The translations under genes and the position numbers were made by a program. This document shows, in pieces, positions 36,756 to 46,781 of a stretch of DNA of 64,000 nt. The stretch is taken from NCBI RefSeq assembly GCF_000002425.4, contig NC_037254.1, positions 22,667,808-22,731,807 on the forward strand, written 5' to 3'. The notes beneath the pieces are model-generated. The model worked only from the letters and a program-made list of their open reading frames with translations, was not told the DNA's origin and made no database searches. Source of the stretch: Physcomitrium patens. Taxonomy: Eukaryota > Streptophyta > Bryopsida > Funariales > Funariaceae. How positions within the stretch are numbered: the first letter of the stretch is position 1; each line of letters opens with the position of its first letter.

Positions 36756-39700
36756 GGACTGTGCAGTTGGAACCTTGTACAACTTCTAGTAAAGGTCCTA
36801 TTTTCTCCTCACAGCCCTCTCCTTGTTTTACATTAAATGTTATTTTAGGACCTAAATATTACAAAGTCTTTGCCTTGTTAGATTCAGGAGCCTCAGCATG
36901 TTTTTTAGATGAAGAATTTATTAAAAGACATAGCATATCTTTAGTAAAGAAAACCAAACTTGTTCATGTAGAAGTCCTAGATGGTCGTCCATTGTCTTCT
37001 GGAGATATTATTCACGAAACCCTTCCTATAGAAGTAATAATCAATGGTCATAATAGTTTTGTAGTATTTAATATCATTAGATCTCCCTCTAATCCAGTCA
37101 TTTTAGGTTTATCGTGGTTAGAAAAATACAACCCTCAAATAGACTGGATTTCCCGAATTATTACTTTCTCTAAAAGTATAACTAACAGTATAGTTAAGCA
37201 AGTAGAGAGTCATAAGTCCAGTTCAATTAAACCCGTATTTATAGGTGTAAAAGCTTTCTTGCATGCTACTATGAAAGAATCACCATACATTATTTATGCT
37301 ATACCCGCTTCTACTGGTGAAAAGACTTCAAGTGGCATTCCAAGCTAATATCAAGAATTTCAAGATGTATTTGAAAAAAAGAATGTAGATACACTCCCGG
37401 AACATTATCCCTATGATTGCTCAATTGACCTTCAAGAAGGAGCACAACTGCCATTCGGACCAATCTATAGTTTATCACAAAATGAGTTGGCTGAATTCAA
37501 GGAGTATATTGAAGAAAATCTAGCCAAGAATTTCATATGCCATTCTAAATTTCCGGCAGGAACTCCAATTCTATTTGTGAAGAAAAAAGATGGATCATTA
37601 CAGATGTGTGTTGATTATCGAGGACTCAACAAGATTACCATCAAAAATAGGTATCTACTACCTTTAATATGCGGACTTCTTGATCAACTGAATCAAGCTA
37701 AGATCTATACAAAAATAGATCTTCGGAGAGCATACAATCTAGTACGCATCAAAGAAGGAGATAAATGGAAGACTGCGTTTCGAACTAGGTATGGACATTT
37801 TGAATACAACGTCATGCCTTTTGGACTTATAAATGCACCAACAGCTTTTCAACATCTAATGAATGATGTTTTTTGAGAGTTTTTGGACGATTTTGTGGTA
37901 TGTTATCAAGACGATATCTTGATCTATTCTAAGAATCCAGAAGAACATGAACTTCATGTTCGTCATGTGTTACAAAAATTAAGAGATGTAGGACTCTATG
38001 CCAAGATAGAAAAGTGTGTATTCCACACTACTCAAGTCGATTTCTTAGGTTACATCATTTCAAATGATGGACTTATGATGGATCCTAAGAAAGTTCAAAC
38101 TATTATAGACTGGAAGATCTCAAAAACGGTAAGAGATGTCCAATGTTTTTTGGGATTTGTCAACTACTATCGAATCTTCATCAAAGACTTCTCTCGAGTT
38201 GCAGCTCCACTTACACGTTTGACTTGTAAAGACAAACTCCAATGGAATCAAGAAGCAGAAGTTGCTTTTGAATCTTTGAAGACAGCGTTTGTTTCTGCAC
38301 CAATCTTGTATCGTGTTGATTTTTCCAAAGCATTCTTTATAGAAACAGATGCATTGGACTTTGCTCTGGGTGTGGTTTTATCACAAATGGGAACAGATGA
38401 CAAACTTCATCCAGTAGCCTTTCATTCAAGAAAATTCTCAGCAGCAAGAATCAATTATGAGATCCATGACAAAGAACTTCTTATAATCATGGATTCTTTT
38501 CAAGAATGGCATCATTATCTAGAAGGCACTTCCAGTCCAGTCACCGTGTATACGGATCACAAGAACCTCGAATATTTTATATCAATACGCGTATTAAATC
38601 GTCACTAAGCTCGTTGGAGCATGTCTTTATCAAGATTCGAGTTCATCATCACTTATCGGCTAGGAAAACAACAAGGTTTATCTGATGCCTTGTCTAGATG
38701 TTTTTATCTTACACCAAAAGAAGGAGATGTAGCTTTTGAGTAACAAAAAACAGTTCTCTTGAAGCCAGAACAATTTCATCTTCGAGCAATAAAATCAACA
38801 TTGACTATTGATTTAACTTTCCTTAAGCAAGTCCAGTTAAGTATGTCTTCAGACCATCTTGTTCATGATATCAAGAACAATTCTTCTAAATCTCATGATC
38901 CATCTAAATTTGAATTCAAGAACAACCTACTCTATTTCGAAGGACGCCTATATGTTCCAGAAGGAGAAGCATGTTTACGTGTTCTTCAAGCTCGTCTTGA
39001 CTTCCCAACAACATGACATTTCGGATATAATAAGACTTTAGAGCTGATATCTAGGGATTTTTGGTGGCCTCAAATGTGGAAGGCAGTTAAAGATTTTGTA
39101 CAATCATGTGAAGTTTGCTCAAGATCGAAAACTCCTTGTCATCGACCTTTTGGACTTCTTCAGCCATTACCTATTCCAGAACAACCATGGTCTTCTGTTT
39201 CTATGGACTTCATCACGGATCTTCCAATCTCAGGTTCTTATGACTCTATATTCATGATAGTAGATCATTTTACCAAGATGGCACATTTTGTACCATGTAC
39301 AAAATCTATCACAGGTGAAGAAACAGCTAAGCTCTTTCTTGACAATATCTATCGCTATCATGGATTACCTAAGGATATTATTTTAGATAGAGGAACTCAA
39401 TTTGTATCAAGATTTTGGTGAACTCTTTTCAAGATTCTTAAAGTGGATATAAAACTATCTTTGGCATTCCATCCTCAAACTAATAGACAAAAGGAGCGTG
39501 TTAATGAAGTTTTGGAGTAATATTTAAGATGTACCATTAATTACCAACAAGATGATTGGACAACTCTTTTGCCATTGGCAGAGTTTGCTTACAATAATAC
39601 GGTACACTCTTCTACAAAACAAACACCTTTCTTTGCTAATTATGGTTATCATCCATGACTTGATACTTTTGACTTTTCAAAAGTTGATAATCCTGCTGCA

Positions 39701-40249
39701 AAAGATTTGGCAATTCATTTATCAGAGCTACATGCAACGATGAAGGCGCAGTTAAAAGAGGCTCAAGAACAACAAAAGGCCAATGCGGATGTCTATCAAA
39801 AAGAACAACCATCATTTATCTTGGATGAGAAGGTATGGCTACTTCGTTGCAATATCAAGACCACTCGTCCTTGTGACAAGTTGGACTAACGAAGGCTGGG
39901 ACCATTTTCTATTTCTGTATAAATCAATCTAGTTGCATATCGTTTACATCTACCAGAGTCAATGAAAATCCATTCAGTATTCCACGTGTCTCTTTTTGAA
40001 CCATACAAGATAGTGGACATACCAAGAAGACGACAAGCTCCACCTCATCCTATAGAAGTGGACAATAATGAAGAGTTTGAAGTAGAAGAAGTCTTAGATT
40101 CAAGGCGGCGTCGAAATAAATTAGAACATCTTGTCCATTGGCGTGGATATGGTATTAGTAAACGCACATGGCAGCCAATAAAGAATCTTGCAAATGCAGC
40201 AAAGGCGATGGAGGCTTTTCATCGACAACATCCATCAAAATTAAGATGA
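36756..40249 (+). pseudogene. pol of chromovirus B: protease, RT, RNase H, integrase, chromodomain (inactivated)
   Basis: Protease: LLDSGASACFLDEEF at about 36880 with the catalytic [23 protein letters not shown] at about 37580, then [12 protein letters not shown] and the catalytic box YQDD near 37900 (YLDD in C). RNase H: FFIETDALDFALG with DKELL and YTDHKNLEYF. Integrase: zinc domain near 39000-39120, SMDFITDLP (first Asp), a mutated DRGTQF block (second Asp) and a Glu block with AFHPQT. The C-terminus has RLGPF and a chromodomain (EEVLDSRRRRNKLEHLVHWRGY). Stops occur at 37346, 37874, 38606, 38741, 39014 and 39419 and at several later points, mostly C to T changes. The element cannot make pol itself. 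Confidence 0.93.
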
Positions 40250-40343
40250 AAACTTTCTTTATAAAAGAAACAACATCTAGGCAAGATAACATTCTACTTT
40301 CAATTCTTGTTCATAGCTTCGTTGTAGTAGTGGCGCTTAGGAG

Positions 40344-40766
40344 ATGGAGAACCAACAACCAGCAGATTCAACTCAAGAGCCTTCATTTGCTGACCTGCCG
40401 GATGAGACATTATGATTGTCACAACTTTCAAGACGACGCAATCGAGATGAAGATCTTCAAGAACGACATGTTCTTCCTCGAATAGATGGTGAGATACAAC
40501 GCGTTTGGTATCACGATTTGGGAAGGGACTCCCGATGTTTGGTGATTTTGCTAGAGGTAGGAACAACTTCTGATGGTGTTCCAAATATTCTATTTGAAGG
40601 AAGTTACGAAGGCCTCAACAATGATCAAATAACTGGGTGGTCTTCCCGCCCTGGTATGGGACACTACCGATGGTTGAGAGGCCCTATCAATCATCTTCGA
40701 AGAGAACAAAGATCAGAGTATGTGGCGAATACAATTCGTCGCATCATAGATTTCCTCAACATATGA
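40344..40766 (+). pseudogene. Extra 3' ORF of chromovirus B (140 codons, unknown; one TGA)
   Basis: It lies 94 bp after the chromodomain stop and 41 bp before the 3' LTR. The frame begins ATGGAGAACCAACAACC and ends ATATGA. Of 140 codons, one is a TGA at 40413-40415 where C has Arg (a CGA to TGA change). The product would have a Gln/Ser/Asp-rich N-terminus, a basic patch SRRRNRDED (possible nuclear signal), a central WYHDLGRDSRCLVILLE stretch with beta-like hydrophobic pattern, and a conserved C-terminal GHYRWLRGP and LRREQRSEYVA. There is no signal peptide or membrane segment, so it does not look like an envelope protein. About 14 residues differ from C, with no indels. I do not recognise a family. 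Confidence 0.7.
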
Positions 40767-40793
40767 TGACCGCTCCTCGTGGAACTCGTCCCT

Positions 40794-40804
40794 AGAAGGG
40801 GGGG
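40794..40804 (+). other. Polypurine tract of chromovirus B
   Basis: AGAAGGGGGGG lies three bases before the 3' LTR, the expected plus-strand primer site. C has the same tract in reverse at 42731-42740. Confidence 0.85.
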
Positions 40805-40807
40805 TAA

Positions 40808-41368
40808 TGTCACGGCCATAATCATGTAAGCTAATAATTACATATATAAATAGGTAGAAGTAAGTAAAAGTAGATAAAAGTAAGTTAATTCTATAATATT
40901 TAATATGAAAGCTTCCTAGAAACTTCCTAGATGTTGCTTTGACTTCATAGGTGTCTTTAATTGACTTTTTGGATTAGAGACGTGGTCAACAAGTTGGCCA
41001 TGTGCCACACATATTGTTAGCTTGAAGATCAAGCTAACTATGTAGCCCACACGTAGAAAAACTTGCCTTGTAAGTCAAGGCATGTGCCCTACAAAGTCAA
41101 CACATATTGGAGGTCCTATAGGACGTCGCCACGTAGCTCCAAGTTAGAGAGTATATATAGAGACAAGAGTGAAGGCTTCTTCATTCTTGTCAACTCCTTT
41201 CTTGCTTCTAGTCTAGTTTCAAGGATCTCTAGTTTTTTTGTCTTTTGGCAATAGCCATTCCAGTTTCTCTTTCAATATATATACTTGTTTATATATATTT
41301 TGTTACCTCTCTTTGAGTGAAGGCTCACTTGTTTGAATTGTTTTTTCATCGAGTTCTTGTCCTTGACA
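40808..41368 (+). repeat. 3' LTR of chromovirus B
   Basis: 561 bp, collinear without gaps with the 5' LTR. I count about 19 substitutions, all apparently transitions. It ends GTCCTTGACA and is followed by the target duplication GAATC. Confidence 0.95.
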
Positions 41369-42189
41369 GAATCTTATATTAGCCTCCCAAAACTCCTTTA
41401 TTTTGCATAAAATTCAAAATATAACAAAATCCCTTCAAAATATATTTTTTCCATGAAGGATTTTCTTGTCTCAAAATTTAAAAATTCATAACTCTTGATC
41501 TAGCTATTTAATTTATCTCAAATTTATAGTATAAGTAGAGTTCACTCTTAACTTTTTTTACAAAAAAAACCAACTACAAATTTCACTTCCGATCTTTTGG
41601 CATCTAAGAAATCCTAGTGAATGCTCTAAATCCTAATTTACAAGCACCCAAGTACTATTTTCTTAATATCATAAGAACCAAATACTCAAATATCATGAAA
41701 CTTATGTAAAAATTTTACAAACATGAAATTACACATTATCTGAAATTTTTAGCCAAAACCAATTTTTAGTCAAATTGCTCAAGATATAGCTCGAGACAAA
41801 ACCACTAATAAATCAGGTCACTTACTACCCTTAGATTGTATGTACTAACTTCAAAATCTAATAACTTCTTTATCCCAACTTGGAATCCAGCAAGTAATAT
41901 ATGAAAAGTGTAGCCGCAAAAGTATTCTCTCTATTTGCAGTCGCCGATCCTCAATTGTCCTCTGTACGCATGCGTTATGCCAAAAAGAGTGATAGTAGCT
42001 CCTAAATCAATACCTTAACTTTGAGCACTTATGTCTCCTTCATATAAACTCCAAAACATACAAAATTTATACTAAAACCATAGCCAAAAATCTAAAATTA
42101 CTGACTCTAGCCTTAAAAGTTCAAATGGCTCTGAAAAACTAACCCTAATCCCTAATATGGCCTCTTAAAGCCTCTTCAAAGTCCATTGG
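41369..42189 (+). mobile_element. Short-TIR element X2, segment 2 (between B and C)
   Basis: It continues X2 directly after the B target duplication and is collinear with X1 from about 1290 to 2103. It ends at ATTGG (42185-42189), the target site of chromovirus C, and continues at 48539. A stretch near 41945-42005 (GATCCTCAATTG, TCTGTACGCATGC, GAGTGATAGTAGC) is conserved in X1, X2 and Z3 but does not form a consistent ORF. Confidence 0.8.
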
Positions 42190-42727
42190 TGTCAAGGACA
42201 AGAACTCGATGAAAGCTAAAGAGTAAGTGAGACTTTTCTCAAAGAAATAGGACAAAATAGAAATATGTATATTAAGAAAGAAATTAGAATGGCTATTGCT
42301 AAAATACAAGAAAACTAGAGACCCTTGAAACTAGACTAGAAGCAAGAAAGGAGTTGACAAGAGTGAAGAGGGCTTCACTCTTGCCTCTATATATACTATC
42401 TAACTAGAAGCCACATGGCGATGTTCTATAAGACCTCCAATATATGTTGACTTTCTAGGCCACATGCCTTTGCTTGCAAGGCAAGTTTTCTATGGATGGA
42501 CCACGTAGTTAGCTTATTCTTTAAGCTTCCAACATGTGTGGTACATGGCTAACTTGTTGACCAAGTTTCTAGCCTAAAAGTCAACTATAGACTCCTATAA
42601 AGTCAAAGCAGCGTCTATGGAGCTTCTAAGAAGCTTCTCTAGAAGATATTACATAATTAACCTACTTTTATCTACTTTTACATACTTTTATCTATTCATA
42701 TAGGTAATTATATGTATGTCCGTGACA
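42190..42727 (-). repeat. 3' LTR of chromovirus C
   Basis: 538 bp; on the plus strand it reads TGTCAAGGACAAG at the left and GTCCGTGACA at the right, next to the polypurine tract. Confidence 0.95.
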
Positions 42728-42730
42728 TTA

Positions 42731-42740
42731 CCCCCCCTTC
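42731..42740 (-). other. Polypurine tract of chromovirus C
   Basis: Minus strand GAAGGGGGGG, three bases from the 3' LTR, in the same arrangement as B. Confidence 0.85.
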
Positions 42741-42768
42741 TAGGGACGAGTTCCACGAGGAGCGGTGA

Positions 42769-43191
42769 TTATATATTGAGAAAATCTAATATGCGGCGAA
42801 TTGTATTTGCTACATACTCTGATCTTTGTTCTCTTCGAAGATAGTTGATGGGTCCTCTTAGCCATCGATAGTGTCCCATTCCAGGGCGAGAAGACCACCC
42901 TGTTATTTGATCACTGTTGAGGCCTTCATAACTTCCTTCAAATAATACATTTGAAACACCATCAGGAGTCGTTTCTATCTCCAATAATATCACCAAACAT
43001 CGAGAATCTCTTCCAAGGTCGTGATACCAAATGCATTGTATCTCACCATCTATTCGAGGAAGAACATGTCGTTCTTGAGGATCTTCATCTCGGTTGCGTC
43101 GTCTTGAAGGTTGTGACAATCGCAATGTCTCATCCGGTAAGTCAGCAAACGAAGGTTCTTGAGTTGAATCCGCTGGTTGTTGGCTCTCCAT
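42769..43191 (-). CDS. Extra 3' ORF of chromovirus C, intact, 140 residues, unknown function
   Basis: An uninterrupted ORF, ATG to TGA, 423 nt, between the chromodomain stop (43286) and the 3' LTR. Features: a polar N-terminus (SQQPADSTQEPSFADLPDET), a basic patch SRRRNRDED, a central IWYHDLGRDSRCLVILLE stretch, an aromatic and glycine-rich part (GWSSRPGMGHYRWLRGP) and a probable C-terminal helix with Arg/Glu (LRREQRSEYVANTIRRIL). There is no membrane segment and no zinc motif. The same ORF is present at the same place and of exactly the same length in A and B, which supports real coding. It has no ATG-adjacent promoter of its own that I can see. A regulatory or nucleic-acid-binding role would fit the basic patch but is a guess. 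Confidence 0.72.
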   Translation of the reverse strand: MESQQPADSTQEPSFADLPDETLRLSQPSRRRNRDEDPQERHVLPRIDGEIQCIWYHDLGRDSRCLVILLEIETTPDGVSNVLFEGSYEGLNSDQITGWSSRPGMGHYRWLRGPINYLRREQRSEYVANTIRRILDFLNI

Positions 43192-43285
43192 CTAATTAGC
43201 ATCACAAATGCAAAGAAGTCACAAACAAGGATAGGAAATTGAATGTTATCTTGCCTCAATCTTGTCTCTTTTATAAGAGAGGTTT

Positions 43286-44776
43286 TCATCTTGGTTTTGA
43301 TGGATGTCGTTGATGAAAAACTTTGACTTTAGCTGATGTATTTGCTAGATTTCTGGATGGCTCCCATGTGCGCTCACTAATATCATATCCGCGCCAATGA
43401 ACAAGATATTCCAGCTTATTTTGGCGCCGCCTTGAGTCTAATATCTCTTCCACTTCAAATTCTTCATTATTATCTACTTCTATAGGAGGCGGTGGCATTT
43501 GTCTTCTTTCTTGTATATCCACTGTCTTATATGGTTCAAGAAGAGACACGTGGAATACAGGATGGATCTTCATTGACTCCGGTAGATGTAACCGATATGC
43601 AACTGGGTTGATCTGTTCAGAAACAGAAAAGGGGCCAAGCCTACGATAGTCCAATTTGTCACAAGGTCGAGTGGTCTTGATATTGCGACGAAGTAGCCAT
43701 ACCTTATCACCCACGTTGAGTTGTGGTTGCTCTTTACGATATACATCTGCATTTATCTTTTTTCGTTCTTGAGCTTTCTTCAACTGCGCCTTCATTATTG
43801 CATGTAACTCTGACAACCGATTTGCCATATCTTCTGCTGCAGGATTATCAACTTTTGAAAAATCAAAAGTATCAAGTCGTGGATGATAGCCATAATTGGC
43901 AAAGAAAGGTGTTTGTTGCGTGGAAGAATGTACTGTATTATTATAAGCAAACTCTGCCAATGGCAGAAGGATTGTCCAATCATCTTGTTGGTAGTTGATG
44001 GTACACCTTAAATACTGTTCCAAGACTTGGTTTACGCGCTCTGTTTGTCCATCAGTTTGAGGATGGAAAGCTGAAGATAGCTTTATGTCCACTTTTAAAA
44101 TCTTGAAAAGAGTCCTCCAGAATCTCGACACAAATTGAGTTCCCCTATCCGATATGATATCTTTAGGTAATCCATGATAGCGATAGATATTATCAATGAA
44201 AAGCTTAGCTGTTTCTTCACCTGTGATAGATTTTGTACATGGCATAAAATGTGCCATCTTGGTGAAACGATCTACTATCACAAATATAGAATCATAAGAT
44301 CTTGAGTTTGGAAGATCTGTGATGAAATCCATAGAAACAGAAGACCATGGTTGTTTTGGTATAGGTAATGGCTGAAGAAGTCCGTAAGGTCGATGTCGAG
44401 GAATTTTTGATCTTGAACAAATATCACATGATTGTACAAAGTCTTTGACTGACTTCCACATTTGTGGCCACCAAAAATCTCTTGATATGAGTTCCAGAGT
44501 CTTATTATATCCAAAGTGACCTGCTGCTGGAAAGTCATGACGTGCTTGAAGAACACGCAAACGTGCTTTTCCTTCTGGAACATATAGGCGTCCTTCAAAA
44601 TATAATAGATTATTCTTGAACTCGAACTTAGAAGAATCATGAGACTTGGAAGAATTATTCTCGATATCATGAACAAGAGGGTCTGAGGACATACTGGACT
44701 GGATTTGCTTGAGAAAAGTTGAATCAACAGTCAGTGTTGATTTCACTGCTCGGAGATGAAATTGCTCCGGTTTCAA
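43286..44776 (-). CDS. Integrase and chromodomain of chromovirus C pol
   Basis: A 496-codon open stretch that is the C-terminal half of pol; it has no ATG at its start (the first codon used, TTG, is inside the polyprotein). Order: linker; zinc-binding N-terminus (HFGYNKTLELI, then CDICSRSK); catalytic core with SMDFITDLP (Asp), SDRGTQFVSRFW (Asp) and an AFHPQTDGQTERVNQ block (Glu); GPF module (RLGPFSVSEQ, then HPVFHVSLLEPYK); chromodomain FEVEEILDSRRR, EYLVHWRGYDISERTWEP. The aromatic residues expected for methyl-lysine binding are present, which would steer integration to H3K9-methylated chromatin. It is separated from the RNase H frame by a 2-bp insertion near 44780 relative to A and B. Confidence 0.92.
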   Translation of the reverse strand: MKPEQFHLRAVKSTLTVDSTFLKQIQSSMSSDPLVHDIENNSSKSHDSSKFEFKNNLLYFEGRLYVPEGKARLRVLQARHDFPAAGHFGYNKTLELISRDFWWPQMWKSVKDFVQSCDICSRSKIPRHRPYGLLQPLPIPKQPWSSVSMDFITDLPNSRSYDSIFVIVDRFTKMAHFMPCTKSITGEETAKLFIDNIYRYHGLPKDIISDRGTQFVSRFWRTLFKILKVDIKLSSAFHPQTDGQTERVNQVLEQYLRCTINYQQDDWTILLPLAEFAYNNTVHSSTQQTPFFANYGYHPRLDTFDFSKVDNPAAEDMANRLSELHAIMKAQLKKAQERKKINADVYRKEQPQLNVGDKVWLLRRNIKTTRPCDKLDYRRLGPFSVSEQINPVAYRLHLPESMKIHPVFHVSLLEPYKTVDIQERRQMPPPPIEVDNNEEFEVEEILDSRRRQNKLEYLVHWRGYDISERTWEPSRNLANTSAKVKVFHQRHPSKPR

Positions 44777-46776
44777 GAGGACCGTTCTTTGTTGCTAACA
44801 AAAGCTGCATCTCCTTCTTTTGGTGCAAAATAAGAACGTCTAGACAGGGCATCGGACAAACCTTGTTGTTTTCTTGGCCGATAAGTGATAATGAAGTCGA
44901 ATCTTGACAAAGACATACTCCAACGAGCTTGACGACGATTCAACACGCGTGCTGACATGAAATACTCGAGGTTCTTGTGATCTGTATACACAGTGACTGG
45001 ACTAGAAGCACCTTCTAGATAATGACGCCATTCTTGAAAGGAATCCACGATCGCAAGAAGTTCTTTATCGTGGATCTCATAATTGATCTCGGCTGCTGAG
45101 AATTTTCTTGAATGAAAAGCTATCGGATGAAGTTTGTCATCTGTTCCCATTTGTGATAAAACTGCACCCAAGGCAAAATCCGATGCGTCTGTTTCCATAA
45201 AAAATACCTTGGAAAAGTCAACACGATATAAGACTGGTGCAGAGACAAACGATGTCTTCAAGGCTTCAAATGCTGCTTCCGCTTCTTGATTCCATTGGAA
45301 TTTATCTTTACTAGTCAAGCGTGTAAGTGGAGCTGCAACTCGTGAGAAGTCTTTGATGAAGATCCGATAGTAATTGGCAAATCCCAAGAAACATTGGACA
45401 TCTCTTACAGTTTTTGGAATCTTCCAATCCATGATTGTTTGGACTTTCTTAGAATCCATCATAAGACCATCATTTGAAATGATGTATCCTAAAAAGTCAA
45501 CTTGAGTAGTGTGAAATACACACTTTTCTATCTTGGCGTACAATCCTGCATCTCTAAGTTTTTGTAATACTTGACGAACATGTATTTCATGTTCTTCAAC
45601 ATTCTTAGAATAAATCAGGATATCGTCTAGGTAGCAGACGACAAAATTGTCTAAGAATTCACGAAATACATCATTCATGAGATGTTGAAAAGCAGCTGGT
45701 GCATTCGTGAGTCCAAAAGGCATGACATTGTATTCAAAGTGTCCGTACCTGGTTCGAAACACAGTCTTCCATTCATCTCCTTCTTTGATCCGTACTAGAT
45801 TATATGCTCCTCTTAGATCTATTTTTGTATAGATCTTAGCTTGATTTAACTGGTCAAGGAGTCCTGATATCAAAGGTAATGGATACCTGTTCTTGATTGT
45901 GATCTTGTTGAGTCCTCGATAGTCAACACACATTCGTAAAGATCCATCTTTTTTCTTTACGAATAAAATTGGAGCCCCTGCTGGAGATTTTGAATGGCGT
46001 ATGAAATTCTTCGCTAAATTCTCGTCAATATATGTCTTGAGTTCAGCCAACTCATCTTGCAATAAACTGTAAATTGGTCCAAATGGTGGCTGAGTTCCTT
46101 CCTTGAGATCGATTGAACAATCGTATGGGCGATGCTCAGGAAGAATATTTGCATTCTTTTTCTCAAAAACGTCTTGATAATCCTGATATTGACTTGGAAT
46201 GCCACTTGAAGTCTTTACGCTTTCAGAAATAGGTGCAGCATAAATAGCAAAAGTTGATCCTTCTTTTACTGCGTGTATAAATGCTTTTGCACCTATAAGT
46301 GCGGGTTTTACTATACTAGACTCATGGTTTTTTACTTGATTAATAGAACTGTTACTAATGCTCCGAGGAAAATCAAGTTTACGAGAAATCCAATCTATTC
46401 GAGGATTATACTTTTCTAACCATGATAAGCCTAAAATTACTGGATTAGAGGGAGATCTAATTATATTAAAAATTACGCAACTACTATGACTATTTATTAC
46501 TACATCTACAGGAAGTGTTTCGTGAGTTACATCTCCAGAAGACAATGGACGACCATCTATGACTTCTACGTGTACAGGTTTAGTTTTTTGTATTAATGAT
46601 ATTCTATGACATCTAGCAAATTCTTCATCTAAAAAACAAGCTGAGGCTCCTGAATCTATCAAGGCAGAGGCTTTGTAATTATTAGGTCTTAAACGCACAT
46701 CTATTATAAAACAAGAAGATGGTTCTGAGGAGAGGATAGGACCTTCATTAGAAGTTGTACAAGATTCCAGCCGCAC
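44773..46776 (-). CDS. Protease, RT and RNase H of chromovirus C pol
   Basis: 667 codons without a stop. Protease: ALIDSGASACFLDEEF near residue 38, with the catalytic [27 protein letters not shown] at about 270-290, PFGLTNAPAAFQ, then YLDDILIYSK with the catalytic Asp pair. RNase H: METDASDFALGAVLSQ, HDKELLAIV and YTDHKNLEYF. It ends ALSRRSYFAPKEGDA and runs into a TGA after a 2-bp insertion, so integrase is in another frame. The first codon shown is a GTG; pol most likely continues from gag in the -1 frame, since gag ends with TAG at 46782-46784 and the pol frame is open upstream of it. Confidence 0.93.
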   Translation of the reverse strand: MRLESCTTSNEGPILSSEPSSCFIIDVRLRPNNYKASALIDSGASACFLDEEFARCHRISLIQKTKPVHVEVIDGRPLSSGDVTHETLPVDVVINSHSSCVIFNIIRSPSNPVILGLSWLEKYNPRIDWISRKLDFPRSISNSSINQVKNHESSIVKPALIGAKAFIHAVKEGSTFAIYAAPISESVKTSSGIPSQYQDYQDVFEKKNANILPEHRPYDCSIDLKEGTQPPFGPIYSLLQDELAELKTYIDENLAKNFIRHSKSPAGAPILFVKKKDGSLRMCVDYRGLNKITIKNRYPLPLISGLLDQLNQAKIYTKIDLRGAYNLVRIKEGDEWKTVFRTRYGHFEYNVMPFGLTNAPAAFQHLMNDVFREFLDNFVVCYLDDILIYSKNVEEHEIHVRQVLQKLRDAGLYAKIEKCVFHTTQVDFLGYIISNDGLMMDSKKVQTIMDWKIPKTVRDVQCFLGFANYYRIFIKDFSRVAAPLTRLTSKDKFQWNQEAEAAFEALKTSFVSAPVLYRVDFSKVFFMETDASDFALGAVLSQMGTDDKLHPIAFHSRKFSAAEINYEIHDKELLAIVDSFQEWRHYLEGASSPVTVYTDHKNLEYFMSARVLNRRQARWSMSLSRFDFIITYRPRKQQGLSDALSRRSYFAPKEGDAAFVSNKERSS

Positions 46777-46781
46777 GGTCC

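Larger units (their letters stand above)
34976..41368 (+). mobile_element. Full-length chromovirus copy B
   Basis: A 6393-bp LTR retrotransposon with two 561-bp LTRs (34976-35536 and 40808-41368), TGTCA...TGACA ends and a perfect 5-bp target duplication GAATC (34971-34975 and 41369-41373). Internal order: PBS candidate, gag, protease, RT, RNase H, integrase, chromodomain, extra ORF, polypurine tract. The coding part is inactivated by a dozen or so stops, mainly CAA to TAA and CGA to TGA. The LTRs differ at about 19 positions by eye, apparently all transitions. It is inserted in X2. Confidence 0.95.

Noticed and set aside
40344-40766. Envelope-like gene in chromovirus B
   Set aside because: No signal peptide, no membrane segment and no furin-like site; position alone is not enough.
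42951-43199. Plus-strand 82-codon frame opposite the extra ORF of C
   Set aside because: It is antisense to the conserved 140-codon ORF and is not kept in the other copies; it looks like a shadow.
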